Source of the DNA: Orientallactaga sibirica
Taxonomy: Eukaryota; Chordata; Mammalia; Rodentia; Dipodidae
Reading direction: 5' to 3'
NCBI GenBank assembly: GCA_036365145.1
Contig: JAEOAD010000240.1
Span: 1,426,001-1,490,000, forward strand
Length of the DNA: 64,000 bases
Shown: positions 48,496-60,666 of the stretch, one piece after another
Position numbering within the stretch: position 1 is the first letter of the stretch
How the letters are laid out: every line of letters starts with the position of its first letter
Notes under the pieces: generated by a model
Seen by the model: the letters and a program-made list of their open reading frames with translations, nothing else
What the model was told of the DNA's origin: nothing
The model's database searches: none
Translations under genes and position numbers: made by a program

Positions 48496-49771
48496 AACTT
48501 TTCTCAGGCTAAAAGGATATCTTTTATTTCTCCAAACTGGCAATTTACCCTCCATTGCTGTGTTTGCCTATGTTATGTAAATTTTTCCTGGGAGATACAA
48601 ACATATATTTGCTCCCTCCAGTTAGGGTACTAATGGCAGATAAAACCAACAATTCCACCAAAGCCCAGATGAGTTTGTTTGGCTTCCTTTCAGGAGCTTG
48701 AGTGACCACAAAGCAGCTAGCTGTACAACCAAAAAGTCTCCCCCCAGCATAAGGATGATGACTCCTCATTGCAATAGAAATAGAGTCCCTGTTTCAATCT
48801 TCCACATTTTGTATACTCTGGCATCTCCTTGGAACATGAGACCTAGACCATGTACAGTACAGCTATGGCAACATCACATAACAACTGGCTGGAAAATGCA
48901 GTAAGGAGTGGGTGGGATCTCATGTGAGGTCTAATGACCCTACCCCCTTTCCTCTTATAGGCCTGATCTTGATGGTCTTTTGCAGATTCTGCTCTAATGA
49001 AGATGGTGATGGTAATGTTGTTATGCTCAGAGGATGTTATTATATAGCAGCATATGATAGGTACTCTGTGCATTTTTGTAAAATGGATGAATGATATTTG
49101 AAAATGTATTAAGGAATTCTGCACCAAATGAAATTTACTTTGTACTTTAAGTAACAATGCCAAGCAAAAATGCATTTCAATATTTGAATGCAAAATGTTG
49201 AATGCAAAAATGCATTCCACAACTGGAACAGAAGTTTTCTTTGTCTGTGAAAATACAGAAAGATGTTTTGGAGTGTCTGAATTCATTATTAATATAACTT
49301 CTAATACTGAGTGAAAACAGAAGTCTGTGACAGTTGTTTTCAAGAACTTTGGTCTAAGGTCTGTTTATACTCTTTTTAAAATTATGGATGATGTAGAGAG
49401 ATTTGGCTTCTGTATCAATTCATATTTACCATATTGGAAATTAAAATAAATTTAAGAATATTTGTGCATCACCCCAAATAACAAACATAAACCACTGCAG
49501 GTTAGTAAAAGTAACATTGTTTGATCGAAATGATTACATTTTCAAAAAAAAGTGTAAAGAGTAGCAATGTTTTTATGTTTTTACAAATCTCTTCATTTCT
49601 GATTTAACAGGACACATGTTTGCTTCTGTGTCAATCTTCTATAAAATGTGCACCAACACTTGTAGGAGAATGAGACTAAAAAGGAAAAATGCACTAATAT
49701 AATTATAGTTTTCATGGTTAAGGTCTCCTGAGGGAATCTTGAGGACCTCAAAATTCTCCACAACATACTTT
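48496..49771. other. Mostly unrecognised; possibly an old repeat
   Basis: A 166-codon open frame on the minus strand (48843-49343) is the longest outside named repeats, but its composition is low-complexity hydrophobic and no splice or start context supports it. Segment 48540-49100 has the look of an old interspersed repeat; I could not assign it. Confidence 0.4.
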
Positions 49772-49785
49772 TAAAAATATTTTTT

Positions 49786-50002
49786 TCTTTTAAAATTTAT
49801 TTATTTGAGAGAGAGATACAGAAATAGGCAGGTAGAGAGAGAGAATGGGCGCTCCAGGTCCTCCAGCCACTGCAAACAAACTCCAGATGCATGTGCCCCC
49901 TTGTACATCTGGCTTACGTGGGTCCTGGAGAATCAAGCCTTGAACAGGGGTCCTTAGGCTTCACAGGCAACCTTTTAACCGCTAAGCCATCTCTCCAGAC
50001 CC
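49786..50002 (-). mobile_element. B2-like SINE
   Basis: Minus-strand copy. A 14-bp duplication, taaaaatatttttt, flanks it at about 49772-49785 and 50003-50016. It sits at the 3' edge of the L1 fragment that follows. Confidence 0.92.
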
Positions 50003-50016
50003 TAAAAATATTTTTT

Positions 50017-50835
50017 AAGAACATACTTTGTATGGATACATCCTGTGTTGCTATCTTCTTTTCCTTCCTCTCTGTCCCCATTCCACTGAAGGCCCTCCTC
50101 ACTGTGGTTGCTGGCATTCCGAATGGGGTTGTGGGTTATGTGTTGTAGAAGCAGCAGTTATTGGGGACAGGCAATGCCTCTGGGCATCATATCCCAAACT
50201 GTGGCTCTTACAATCTTTCTGCCTCTTCTTTTGCAATACTACCTAAACCTTGGTGGGTGTGTTGTAAGTCTACTTCAGGGATTTCCATATGTTGAAACAT
50301 CCCTGCATCCCTGGGATGAAATCTTGGGTAGTGCTTTACCCATCTTGGGGTAAAAATCTTATTTTATTGAGGAGAAAGGAAGTGTTTGTCCTTTAAGATC
50401 TTCAGTGAATGTTCTGCTTTAAATGTGAATGGGATTGGATTAGGATGGGGTTATAACTGCAGATGTCCAGATTGTGAAGATTGCAAGCAATCAAAGGTAC
50501 CTGGGGAACTGGAAGCTCTGGCCTACTCAATCTGCTTGTACACACTCTTTAGTACAGGGTGCCAGGTGTTGGGGAACCAGGAGCCGGGAAGTTGGGGGAG
50601 CCAGGGGCAAGAGGCCAGCTCCCACAGTGGCCCATGCACCTTCTGGTTCAGGAAACAGCAATTTGGGGACCCAGAAGCCAGTCAATCAGGAAGCCAGAGC
50701 AAAAGGACTGCTTCTATAGCACACATGCAGGGTCCAGGCAGCCCCAAACCTGGAGCAGGTGTACTGGGACCAGGGAACTGGGAGATGGGGAACTAATCTA
50801 GATTTCTGGCCTTCTCACTTTGTATATGCATCCTC
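50017..50835 (-). mobile_element. Internally deleted L1: 3' UTR, a bit of RT, then 5' UTR
   Basis: Minus strand. 50025-50279 matches the 3' UTR of element D (15380-15650). 50281-50335 matches an ORF2 RT segment. 50340-50835 matches the 5' UTR of element F (37955-38200 and onwards). Thus both ends of an L1 are present with almost everything between them removed, in at least two steps. Confidence 0.8.
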
Positions 50836-51404
50836 CAGAGCCACTTTTGAGAGCCACAAATTGGAGTTAAGTCCATTAGTGATCTTAGCCTCAGAAATTC
50901 ACAACTATCTCTTTATAAGTACTAACGAGATGCACAGATGAAAAAGTTTACATCCCCCCAATGATGTTTAGAAACAAGCTGTTGAAGATGCTTTTCCAAC
51001 ATCATGTACTCACCTTTCAGTGGTAAATCCCATTGTCCAAATAAATAAGCTCACAAATATTGAGAAAAAGATGTTGAAGTTTAAATAGATAAACATAAAA
51101 TGAAAGACCAAGAAATTTTGCCTAGACTTAACTGCATTATAAGTACCTGCAGACAATGTGTTTATTGCCTTTTACCAACTTAAGGCCTAACTGGGAAAAC
51201 TATTTAAGCTTTGGCTTGGGACTGGCTGGTGGCAACCAGGGAAAGGTCTCACAGTGTATTGTTGAAGTACTGAAATATGACCTACTAGATTTCTTGAGAA
51301 ATCTTTTCACTTTAATATAATGTATCCTTGATGTATTAGAAATATGTATACTTCATCCTGTCAGCCCAATGTGATATGAGCACAGGAAGGGGCAATTAAG
51401 AAGC
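50836..51404. other. Unrecognised sequence
   Basis: No gene or repeat recognised. Confidence 0.4.
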
Positions 51405-51492
51405 CCAGGTAAGCAGGGCATGGTGGTGCATGCCTTTAATCCCAACACTTTTAGACAGAGGTAGGAGTATTGCCATGAGTTTGAGGACACCA

Positions 51493-51523
<31 letters not shown>
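51405..51523 (+). mobile_element. B1 fragment with (AAAT)n tail
   Basis: Plus-strand first half of a B1 ('gcagggcatggtggtgcatg', 'cctttaatcccaacac'), then an early jump to an (AAAT)n microsatellite at 51493-51523. Confidence 0.85.
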
Positions 51524-53142
51524 AAAATAAATAAGTGGGAAATGTGACTCTCTTTTTTTGATGGGAATGCCATGTCCATGTTTTGTGCTGGCTGAGGATG
51601 TAGAGATTCCATTCCAAATCATATCTAATTTGATTTTGTTCCTGGATGAACAAGTTTTTATATTTTTTCTTTGTAGTTATTTTTTAATTATATTTTTATT
51701 TCTGGCAATGTTATATGTGTTTATATTTTTCTCAAATTTATGTTAGGCACTCTGTTGTACAAGTGTACTGCATGTTAAAAACCTCAATAACCAGTGATTC
51801 TTGGATGATTTTACTTTCAGAAGTGTGAACTTTTCTGTCTAGTGAGCACAACTGTGTGCTTCCTCTATCCCTGTAGTGAAATGCCTTGTAAAGTTGTATT
51901 CCATGCTCACAAGAGGGCGCTAATTCATATTCATGCCTAAAGTGACAACAATAAACTTACACAAATCTGTTATTTTCAATGTTAAACTGGAAACCTTGGC
52001 TGAAAGAAGAAGGCTAGCCCATGTCTTTTCCTTTTAGAGGGGCAGTTACAAATTTTAGGTTTTAAAAAAATTTAAAAAGCATCATATAGTTTTTGGTAAA
52101 CTTAATTTTTAGAAAAAAATTTGGTCTGGGGAGGAAAGTTTTTTATTTGTGCTTTATTCAGTTTTTCTTGTTTATTTTCTACTATATTATTCAGATAAGA
52201 GTAGATAGTTTCAGAACAGAGACAAATAGAGACAATCTATAAATATGTAAATATAAATGTTAAAATAAATATCAAAATGTTAAATATTATACACTAACAC
52301 CTATGTATATTTTTAAATTAATTCATACTTTAATTTTCCTTATTATAATAAATAACCTAAATAGCTGAAGTTAGTTTTGCTGTTTTTCTCCCCTGTTTGC
52401 AAAAGTAATGTACATATTGTAGAAACATCAGAAAATACTAGAAAAATATTTAAGGGGAAACAATAATTATCCATAATTATAGCTCATTTAATCACAGATG
52501 ATATTTTGATATATTTTATTACACAGTTTTCACATGTAATTGTGGTTATGCTATATATAAATATACAAATGGAGGTTTATATGCTAGTTTGAAAAAAATC
52601 ACTATCAGTAATTATCAAAGGGTCACTTGAGTTTTTTAAAACATATTTTCAGTAATTTTCCAGGATTCCATTTATTCTCCTAATAATAACTTTTATATGA
52701 CCTTATTTTATTTTTGCTGTAAAAGAAGTGTGATGAACTTCTTTATTCATAATTCTTGGAGCATGATTTCCTTAGGGCAGAGTCATAGAAGTGGAATTCC
52801 TTGATGGATTGATTTTTAAGGCTTCTGACATTGATTGCCTAACAATTGCTTTCTAGAACAGCATTTCTTACAATGTTATTAAATAATTTATAAAACAGTC
52901 CTGACAATATTCAAATGTCCTCATTAATATTGAATATTTTAATTCCCCCAAATTTTTACCTCATTTGATATGTGAAAATATTAACTGGCTGTACTTGATG
53001 CAGTTGGCCTTCCTTGACTTCTGGGGAAGTGAACTACTTTCTATGCTCATATCATTTTTGTTTCATTTTCTATGAATTCTCTTTTTGTAACTTTTACACA
53101 ATTTTTAATGTGAAGTGCAAGATTTTGTCATTTTGAATTCTT
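51524..53142. other. AT-rich unrecognised DNA
   Basis: About 1.6 kb, strongly AT-rich, with no gene signals. Consistent with old intronic or intergenic DNA. Confidence 0.5.
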
Positions 53143-53148
53143 TTAAAT

Positions 53149-53191
<43 letters not shown>

Positions 53192-53367
53192 TTTTGGATG
53201 GGGAAGATTAAGAGAATGGGTGCACCAGGGCCTCCAGCCACTGCAAATGAACTCCAGATGCATGCACCACCTTGTGCATCTGGCTTTATGTGGGTAAAGG
53301 AAATTGAACCTGGGTCCTTTGGCTTTGCAGGCAAATCCCTTAGCTATGGAGCCATCTCTCCAGCCCC
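53143..53367 (-). mobile_element. B2-like SINE with (TTTA)n tail
   Basis: Minus-strand copy. The tail is a (TTTA)n microsatellite at about 53146-53194 instead of the usual (CT)n. The head ends 'gccatctctccagcccc'. Confidence 0.93.
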
Positions 53368-53436
53368 ACCCTTAGTCATTTCATGTAAATTACTTTGCCA
53401 CTTAATTGCTTGTAACTGTTTAAAATATATATTAAA

Positions 53437-53485
53437 GTCGGGCTTGGTGGTGCAAGCCTTTAATCCCAGCACTTGGGAGGCAGTT
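53437..53485 (+). mobile_element. Short B1 fragment
   Basis: Plus-strand first ~48 bp of a B1 ('gggcttggtggtgcaagcc', then 'cccagcacttgggaggcag'). Confidence 0.8.
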
Positions 53486-54489
53486 TTAAGATTTTTTTTT
53501 TCTTTTTGGTATTTAATTCTATTGAACATATTTGTGATTTTGTTCATTTTTCTTTTATTGCCTAAAATATTCAGGTAATGATCAAAACATTCTTTTTATG
53601 ATGGGGAAAATTTTTCAGAGACAGTGATTTATAAATTTTACCTCCATTAACAAATAGATTTCTGAGAAATAGGCAGTGGAGATTATAAACACTGAGAAGA
53701 AAAAACTCATACTAATTTGGAAGTAGATTGAAATTTTGCATGAATTTTCAGGGGATTGTGCTTCACAATATGCCAGAGACTATTTTGGTAGACAAGGAAA
53801 TGCACTTAGCCCAGGTTTTGTTATTTTTCCTCAGATATACCTATAAGCATGAAGTCTCTTATCCTCATCCACTTGTTCTTTCTCCCTAAAGCAGCAAAGA
53901 AGTGCTTCATTTTCTATGCTCTAGAAATACCCAATGACAGAAATATATCCTGTTTCCTCTTCCAATGAATATTCCTATAGAGCACAACTTGCCTCACTGT
54001 CTTCATTTTGCCATGATAATGAAACTTGCCCAGTTTTATGAGGTTTTCCCAAGTTCAGGGAGGTCTTTCCACATTACTTAGGCTTCTGCTTGAGGCTGGA
54101 TGAGGTGTTCTTTTTCTTGTGGATGCCAATAGCACATTCCCTGCCATTTGGATCCGGATGAGTGACAAGCCACGTAATCTTAGTGTTAGTTACCTACAAC
54201 ATCCTTGCTCATTCCAAGTATCTTACTTAATTTTCTTTCATGGTATGTTCTTCACTAACCTCTTTCTGTCTCCTAGTTTGTTTCACACCTTTATCATCTT
54301 TACTTGTAAAGCTCCTTGTTACCAGCTTTCACACATTTAATAGTCCTTTTCCTAACACAACTTCTTCCTGTTCTGTTTTCTAAGATGCCCACTGCATTTA
54401 AATCAAGATTGCACTTCCATTCCTCATGTAAGGCTTCATTGAGCTTCATTTCCCTCACTTAGGATCACATACTGAGCAAGTAAGGATTA
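53486..54489. other. Unrecognised sequence
   Basis: No gene or repeat recognised. Confidence 0.45.
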
Positions 54490-54842
54490 AAGGACACACA
54501 TTGCTTAGTCACAAAATACTTCACAAAAGCAAATTATGGAAGGAAGAGTTGATTTTGGCTTGCAATTTGAAGAAGGGTGCAGTGGTGGAAGTAATGGTGG
54601 GAAGTAATGACAGCAGGACCTTTCATCACATTGCATCCTCTGTCAGAAGCAGAAACAGATAAATGCTGGTGCTCAGCTAGCTTTCTCCTTTTTCTTAAGC
54701 CCTAACCCTTGGTGCCACCTATATTGAGCATGGGTCTTTCCTTTTCAGTTAAACTTTCCTGCAAACACCCTCACAGACATAACCAGAGGTGTGTTTCCAT
54801 GCTGATTCCAAATTCAATTGACAATGAATATTAACTATCACA
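54490..54842 (-). mobile_element. ERVL-class LTR (MLT2/MaLR-like), minus strand
   Basis: On the minus strand it begins TGTGATAGTTAATATTCATT, a typical ERVL/MaLR LTR start. It then has 'acacacctctggttatgtct', 'gagctagctgagcac'-like and 'gcaagccaaaatcaac' landmarks. The far end near 54490 is not sharply defined and no target duplication was found. Confidence 0.72.
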
Positions 54843-55402
54843 GTTTCACCCCTTATTAATCTAATCCCCAAACACATCACTTTAAATCATGACACCATAA
54901 ATTTGAACTCCAGATACATAAAGAATAATACCTCTGTGTAAGTATGTTTCTTGTAATACTTGGAACCTTATATTCCATTTTTTCTTTAAATATCTGAAAT
55001 TCAAATTTAATAGGATACTCCATGTTTTATCTGGCAACCCTGGCCTCATCCTGCAATGCATTTTATGGCTCCTCTTTCCTCTTGGTTCTGTGGAGCTCTG
55101 CCCTCCTGACCATGCCATTTGCCTGAATTCCTCTGAGTCTTGTTTCCAGTAGGTTCTACCACTTCCATCATACTTGCTTTTATTAATTCTTTTAGTACTA
55201 CATCTTTCAATGCACCCTATACTACTGTTTGACTCATATGTGAGTAGATGCCACTGTAGTTGGTTTAGATGGAAAGCCAGCCAAGAGAAGTCCCAATTAT
55301 TCCCAAAATGCATCATCTCTTAGATCAAGGGGTCTACCTCCTTATGAGAAGATTTCCTTTTAATGCAAGTGCTGGTTTATGGTCTTTAAAAACAGTTAAG
55401 GA
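54843..55402. other. Unrecognised sequence with a 144-codon minus-strand frame
   Basis: The frame at 54882-55316 has no acceptor or donor at its ends, and its protein text is unremarkable. I do not call it a gene. Confidence 0.4.
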
Positions 55403-55580
55403 AGCTGGGTGTGGTGGCACTCGCCTTTAATTCCAGCACTCAGGAGGCAGAGGTAGGAGGATCACCGCGAGTTCAAGGTCACCCTGAGACTACAGAGTGA
55501 ATTCCAGGTTAGCCTGGGCTGGAAAAGCCCAAACAAACAAACAAACAAACAAACAAACAAACAAACAAACAAACAAACAG
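55403..55580 (+). mobile_element. B1 SINE with (CAAA)n tail
   Basis: Plus-strand full-length B1 ending in a (CAAA)n run at about 55530-55579. A near-match duplication 'agttaagga' lies at about 55394-55402 and 55583-55591. Confidence 0.95.
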
Positions 55581-55591
55581 AAAGTTAAGGA

Positions 55592-56772
55592 GATTTTACT
55601 ATATGTATAAAGCAAATGCCAGTAGAGCGGAGGATTAGTTTGTCCTCATAATATTTTGTTTTTTTTTTTTTTTTGTAGCAGAAGTAGATTGCATTCTTTT
55701 CTCCTCCATACAGAGGAGGTATTGATAGTTCTGTCTCTTTCACTGACACAGCTTGTTCACTAGTAATCAGCAGTGTCCTGCTGTGTCCTGCCTTTGCATC
55801 ACAAAGGAAAATCTTGTTTAAATAGCTCTTTTTAAAAGCACAGGGACAATAAAACTCTATTATGTCTTCTAGTTATGTTCCCACCAGGATGTAGTTAGAG
55901 ATTATCCATGTCATTGTCTTTTGACTTGTAGCCATTAAGTTCAGCTAGTGTGGGAATCTTTTTTCCCCTGAATGATGAAATGGTGAAGTTGTTTTGCACA
56001 TCTCAACAATGATATTTGATTCATGCTTCTTTTAGCAAAAAATCACTTACCAGAATTGCTGTTCTCTCATAGTGGTAACATGTTTGTGGTAGTGCAGTTA
56101 TGAAATGCCTTCTACCCTTGTGCCTCTAATTCTTTTCTCATCACTGGATGGATTTCTGTTTGCATGTGTATGTGACAGCCATGGAATCAACTAACTTGCC
56201 CAGTTGCCCAAAGCCTCATGTGTAGGATTACATAAAACCAGGTCTGTTTATGATGTATTTAACATATTTTGACTGTGAAATTATATGCATATATGTATAT
56301 GGTGTGTGTGAGAGAGAGAGACTTCAGAAACCCATATAATTAAAACTCCATCAAGGTGCAGGTGGCAGATAGGATAGAAGACTTCCAAGGCCCCTGTTGG
56401 AAGCCTGTGATTCTAGGATGCACACTATCCAAAAAATATAAGAGATCATGATAACTACAGATGCTTATAATTGCCTTTGAGGAAAGCCCAATTATTCCTA
56501 TTTCTAAAGCCTTATAATAACCTTATAGAGATAGGAGAATTGGGATAAATATCCAATTTCAGTGTGGTATGTATTGCTGTGCCTAATTCAACAATTTTAC
56601 ATATCAATGGAAGTTATTATAATTTCTAGGAATGCAATGAGATTTGGGAAAAAGCTAAAATGGAACAGAAAGGATTTTCAGTTTTTATTCACCTATTTAT
56701 TGGACTGTTGTTAGTAATATTAATACCCCTATGCATAGCACTGTGTTGATTTGGGCTAATATGCCAGTAATC
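55592..56772. other. Unrecognised sequence
   Basis: Contains a T run near 55660 and a short (GT/GA) stretch near 56300-56320. A faint MIR-like patch at about 56490-56560 is too weak to call. Confidence 0.4.
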
Positions 56773-56784
56773 AAAGTTCCTGGT

Positions 56785-56980
56785 AAAGGCTGGAGAGATG
56801 GCTTATCAGTTAAGGCGTTTGGCTGCAAAGCCAAAGGACCCAGGTTTGATTTCCCAGGACCCATGTAAGCACAAGGTGGCGCATGCATCTGGAGTTTGTT
56901 TGCAGTGGCTAAAGGCCCTGGTGCACCCATTTTCTCTCTCCCCCTCTCTCTCAAAATAAAATAAATAAAATATTTTTTTA
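56785..56980 (+). mobile_element. B2-like SINE with target duplication
   Basis: Plus-strand copy. A 12-bp perfect duplication (aaagttcctggt) lies at 56773-56784 and 56981-56992. Confidence 0.95.
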
Positions 56981-57070
56981 AAAGTTCCTGGTGAAAGATG
57001 TCCAGTGTCAGAAGAATCTGTGAAGGAGAATTGTATGCAGACCATGTGGTTTCTAAAAGAGTAATATTTT

Positions 57071-57215
57071 GCCAGGCGTGGTAGTGCATGCCTTTAATCG
57101 CAGAACTCCTGAGGCAGAAGTAGGAGGATCACCATGAGTTCAAGGCCACCCTGAGACTACAGATTGAATTCCAGGTCAGCCTGGGCTAGAGTGAGATACT
57201 ACCTTGAAAAAAAAA
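57071..57215 (+). mobile_element. B1 SINE
   Basis: Plus-strand full-length B1. The 11-bp duplication agtaatatttt lies at about 57060-57070 and 57216-57226. Confidence 0.95.
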
Positions 57216-57261
57216 AGTAATATTTTCTTTTTAAAAATTACTTTTTTAAATTTTATTTTAT

Positions 57262-57412
57262 TTGTTTTGGTTTTTCAAGGTAGGGTCTTACTCTAGTTCA
57301 GGCTGACTTGGAGTTCATTCTGTATTCTCATGGTAGCCTCAAACTCATGGCAATCATCCTACCTCTGCCTCCTGAGTGCTGGGATTAAAGGTGTGCGCCA
57401 CCACACCTGGCT
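57262..57412 (-). mobile_element. B1 SINE
   Basis: Minus-strand B1 lying about 45 bp from the plus-strand B1, forming an inverted pair. It also abuts the 3' end of the next L1 fragment. Confidence 0.94.
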
Positions 57413-57419
57413 CAATTAA

Positions 57420-58684
57420 TTTATTTTTTATAGACAACTTCCTTAATTGTGGACAATATCCCTTGGTACTTCCCTCCCTCCCCTACTTTCCCCTTTGAAA
57501 CTCCACTCTCCATCATATCCCCTCTCCCTCTCAATCAGTCTCTCTTTTAATTATGATAGTCTTATGTAGGTAGTTTCAGGCACTGTGAAGTCATGGATAT
57601 CCAGGCCATTTTGTGTCTGGAGGAGCATGTTTGAAGGAGTCCTACCCTTCCTTTGGCTCTTACATTCTTTCCACCATCTCTTCTGCAATGGACTCTGAGC
57701 CTTGGAAGGTGGTCTTGAGATGTTTCAATGCTGAACACTCCTCTGTCCCTTCTTCTCAGCACCATGGTGCCTTCTACGTCATTCCAAGGTCACCACCATC
57801 TGAAAAGAGAAGCTTCTCTAACCAAAAGTGAGAATATCATTAATATATGGGTATGTATATTAAGAAAAGTGCTTACTGGGCAGTTTGGTGAGCATACTAT
57901 ATACATTTAGCCAGACACCAGCAGACATTACATCCCTAGGGCTCATTACTACCCTGTTGTAGGTTTTCATTATCAGGGATGTATTCCCTCCTGTGAAGCA
58001 GACCTCCAGTCCAATTAGAGAGTGGGTGGTTTCCCCCATAACAGACATGCCACTATTGCAGCTGTTGTCTCACTTGGCCTGACTGGCCAAATTTAAAGCT
58101 TGCAGTGTCCACTGTTGAGTATCTTTACTGATGTTTTCTCTCTCCCCCACTGAACTGCATGTAGCATAGCTTTTTCCAGCTTTCTGTCAGCTGGTCCACA
58201 TGGAGGAGGCTTTCAGCTCAGCTCCAGCAGGATTTCTCAGTGACCTTGCAGCCCAAGTATGTGGAGACTTTAGCAATAGGGTCTTATCATCTATTCCTGG
58301 TGGGAAACCAAGGGCCTTGGCAATGGCCTATAATGTTTTGGGGGTATTTGTGACCTCCCTGGCCAACAACTCACTGGAAGGTATATGATCCCTAGCACTG
58401 AAAATTTTCTAGTAACACTCTATTGCTTCTGAGTGTTCCATTGTCCAGAAAAGTAGGTCTCCATATGACTTATTTATATCCTCTTAGATTTTGATTAGCC
58501 CTCCCTCCACCTTTCCTTTACTAAATCTCTTCCCTGACCTCACTTAGGCCTTTTCACCCCCATTAATTTATTCTTCTACTTACATGTATACAATACCATC
58601 CTATTAAATCCCCCCTCCCTCTCTTTCTATTCCCTTTATATCCCCTTTCTAGCTTACTGGCTTCTGTGATTGGACTTTTATGTG
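57420..58684 (-). mobile_element. L1 3'-UTR fragment (element H)
   Basis: Same subfamily and near the same sequence as E1 and I ('gacaacttccttaattgtgg' 3' end and 'ggagtcctacccttcctttg'). It extends about 400 bp further 5' than E1, almost to the ORF2 stop, before truncation. Confidence 0.9.
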
Positions 58685-58790
58685 AGTAGGAATAAAAAAA
58701 GTAATATTTTCAATAAACCTAGATCAAAGTCTGAGAAAACGTTCTAGGGAATGGGAATGAGTTATGAAAAGAGATTCTGTTTCTCTTTTT

Positions 58791-59028
58791 CAAATAATAT
58801 AATTTATTTATTTATTTATTTGAGAGAGAGAAAGAGGCAGAGAGAGAGAGACAGAGAGAGAGAGGGAGAAGGAGAGAATGGGCACCTCAGGGCCTCCAGC
58901 CACTGCAAACGAACTCCAGATGCATGCTCCCCTTGTGCATCTGGCTTATATGGGTACTGGGGAATCGAAGCAGGGTCCTTTGTCTTTGCAGCCAAACACC
59001 TTAACTGCTAAGCCATCTCTCCAGCCCC
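58791..59028 (-). mobile_element. B2-like SINE
   Basis: Minus-strand full-length copy with a GA-rich tail. A near-perfect duplication, ctgtttctcttttt versus ctgtttttcttttt, lies at 58777-58790 and 59029-59042. Confidence 0.93.
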
Positions 59029-59042
59029 CTGTTTTTCTTTTT

Positions 59043-59681
59043 TAATTGCAAAGATACAGTTATCCTGTGGCAGCAGGGAGCTCAGGTTGGTTAAAGCAAT
59101 AAAATGACTTCATTGTTTCTCAGTTTTGGAAACAAAACCTGGAATATAGGGAGGCAAAGAGAACTGGCTTTTATTAAACCATGCAACAGAGGTGGAGGCA
59201 GAGTAAGGAAAGGAGAAATTCAGAGGTGAATCTGAGGAAGCTTTGTCTATAGGTATGAAAGGAAGATCTGTTTTCATGGATCTAGGGTGTTTTGAATTGA
59301 AATTAAATGAAGTAGAAAACTGAAGATGAAAAGGACTTAAAATATTTCAGCCATGTTGGGTTAGAAGTAGAAGGTACACTTGCAAATCCTGAGCTGGGAG
59401 AATAAAAGATAAAAGATGCTGGAGCTGTACATAAGACTGCCACAAAAGCATCAGGTGTGTTACAGGAGGAAATCACATAAGGTGATCAAAGTGGTGATAT
59501 TGAGCAGACTGCTTTGAGCATGTAAAGTCAAAGATGTGGAGGGAAGCAGTAAGAGTAAGAGAAAGGGCTTCCAGAATCCATGGGAGGGGCTTCCACTTGG
59601 GTGGTGATTATGCTGAGGTCTGGGAGTTCATGAGGGACACCAAACTGGCCTCCCAGCTCTCAGAACATTTGCACTCCCTTT
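59043..59681. other. Unrecognised sequence
   Basis: No gene or repeat recognised. Confidence 0.4.
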
Positions 59682-59726
59682 TAAAAAAAATATTTGTGTG
59701 TGTGTGTGATTGTGTGTGTGTGTGAT

Positions 59727-59759
<33 letters not shown>

Positions 59760-59760
59760 C

Positions 59761-59799
<39 letters not shown>

Positions 59800-59947
59800 T
59801 AATGGATGTTTCAAGGCCTCTAGCCACTTCAAAGAACTCCAGATACATGTGCCACCTTGTACATCTGGCTTATGCCCTGGGGAATCAAACCCAGTTCCTT
59901 AGGTTTCACAGGCAAGTGCCTTAACTGCTAAGTTATCTCTCTAGCCC
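59682..59947 (-). mobile_element. B2-like SINE with compound (GT)n(GA)n tail
   Basis: Minus-strand, somewhat diverged copy. The tail is a compound microsatellite, (TG)n at 59694-59744 then (AG)n at 59744-59800. Confidence 0.9.
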
Positions 59948-60180
59948 ATTTATTTTAGTTTCATTTATTTATTTGAGAGAGATCCACCTGTCTATATATC
60001 TCTGGATGGTTTTCCTTCCAGGCATTACTGAACTGTTATGAAAATGGAATCCATGAAGAGCTTATGGTTAATGGTTAGGGTTTTGTTTTTAGAGTCCACA
60101 TTCAGCTTTTAAATTCTAGTAAGGAATATTAAAGTGTGAGAATATGTGTTTTCTCTATCCACACCACAACCTATAATGTT

Positions 60181-60447
60181 TTTTTTTTTTTTTGGGGGAA
60201 GAGAGACACTGAGAGAGACAGAGAGAGAGAGGGAGAGGAAGACAGATGGGGATGGGCGCTCCAGCATCCTCTCAGTTGCTGTGAATGAAATCCAGATGTG
60301 ATCGCCCCCTTGTGGTCAAGTGCAGCATTGCACCCCTTTTACATATGGCTAAACGTGACCTGGAGATTGGAACCGCTGGAGATTGGAACCAGCGTTCTTA
60401 GGTTTAGGAGGCAGGCGCCTTAACCGCTAAGTCATCTCTCCAGCCCA
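60181..60447 (-). mobile_element. B2-like SINE, long subfamily
   Basis: Minus-strand long form with the doubled 'ggagattggaacc' (near 60362 and 60378), as in the copy at 36341-36628. The duplication acaacctataat lies at 60166-60177 and 60448-60459. Confidence 0.94.
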
Positions 60448-60535
60448 ACAACCTATAATATTTTTATAGCATCAGCCTTAGTTATCAGCAGTATGCCTTG
60501 CTTTGTTGAGTATTTTTCACAAAAGATCATTTTGA

Positions 60536-60666
60536 GGTAGATAGAAATCCTCTAAAGACAATTGCTATAGTGGTAGATAGAAATCCTCTAAAGACAATTG
60601 CTATAGTGGTAGATAGAAATTCTCTAAAGACTACTATTGCTATAGTCTTTAGAGAATTTCTATCTA
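60536..60666. repeat. 36-bp tandem repeat ending in a 24-bp perfect palindrome
   Basis: 'ggtagatagaaat' starts units at 60536, 60572 and 60608 (36 bp apart). The third unit is altered and is followed by an inverted copy: 60610-60633 and 60643-60666 are exact reverse complements separated by 9 nt (ctattgcta). The structure could form a stable hairpin and suggests a template-switch event during replication. Confidence 0.95.

Noticed and set aside
48843..49343. A 166-codon minus-strand open frame outside named repeats
   Set aside because: No splice sites or start context, low-complexity hydrophobic composition, and overlap with a likely old repeat. Chance length is plausible in AT-poor patches.
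54882..55316. A 144-codon minus-strand frame
   Set aside because: No splice or start signals, and it lies next to an LTR.
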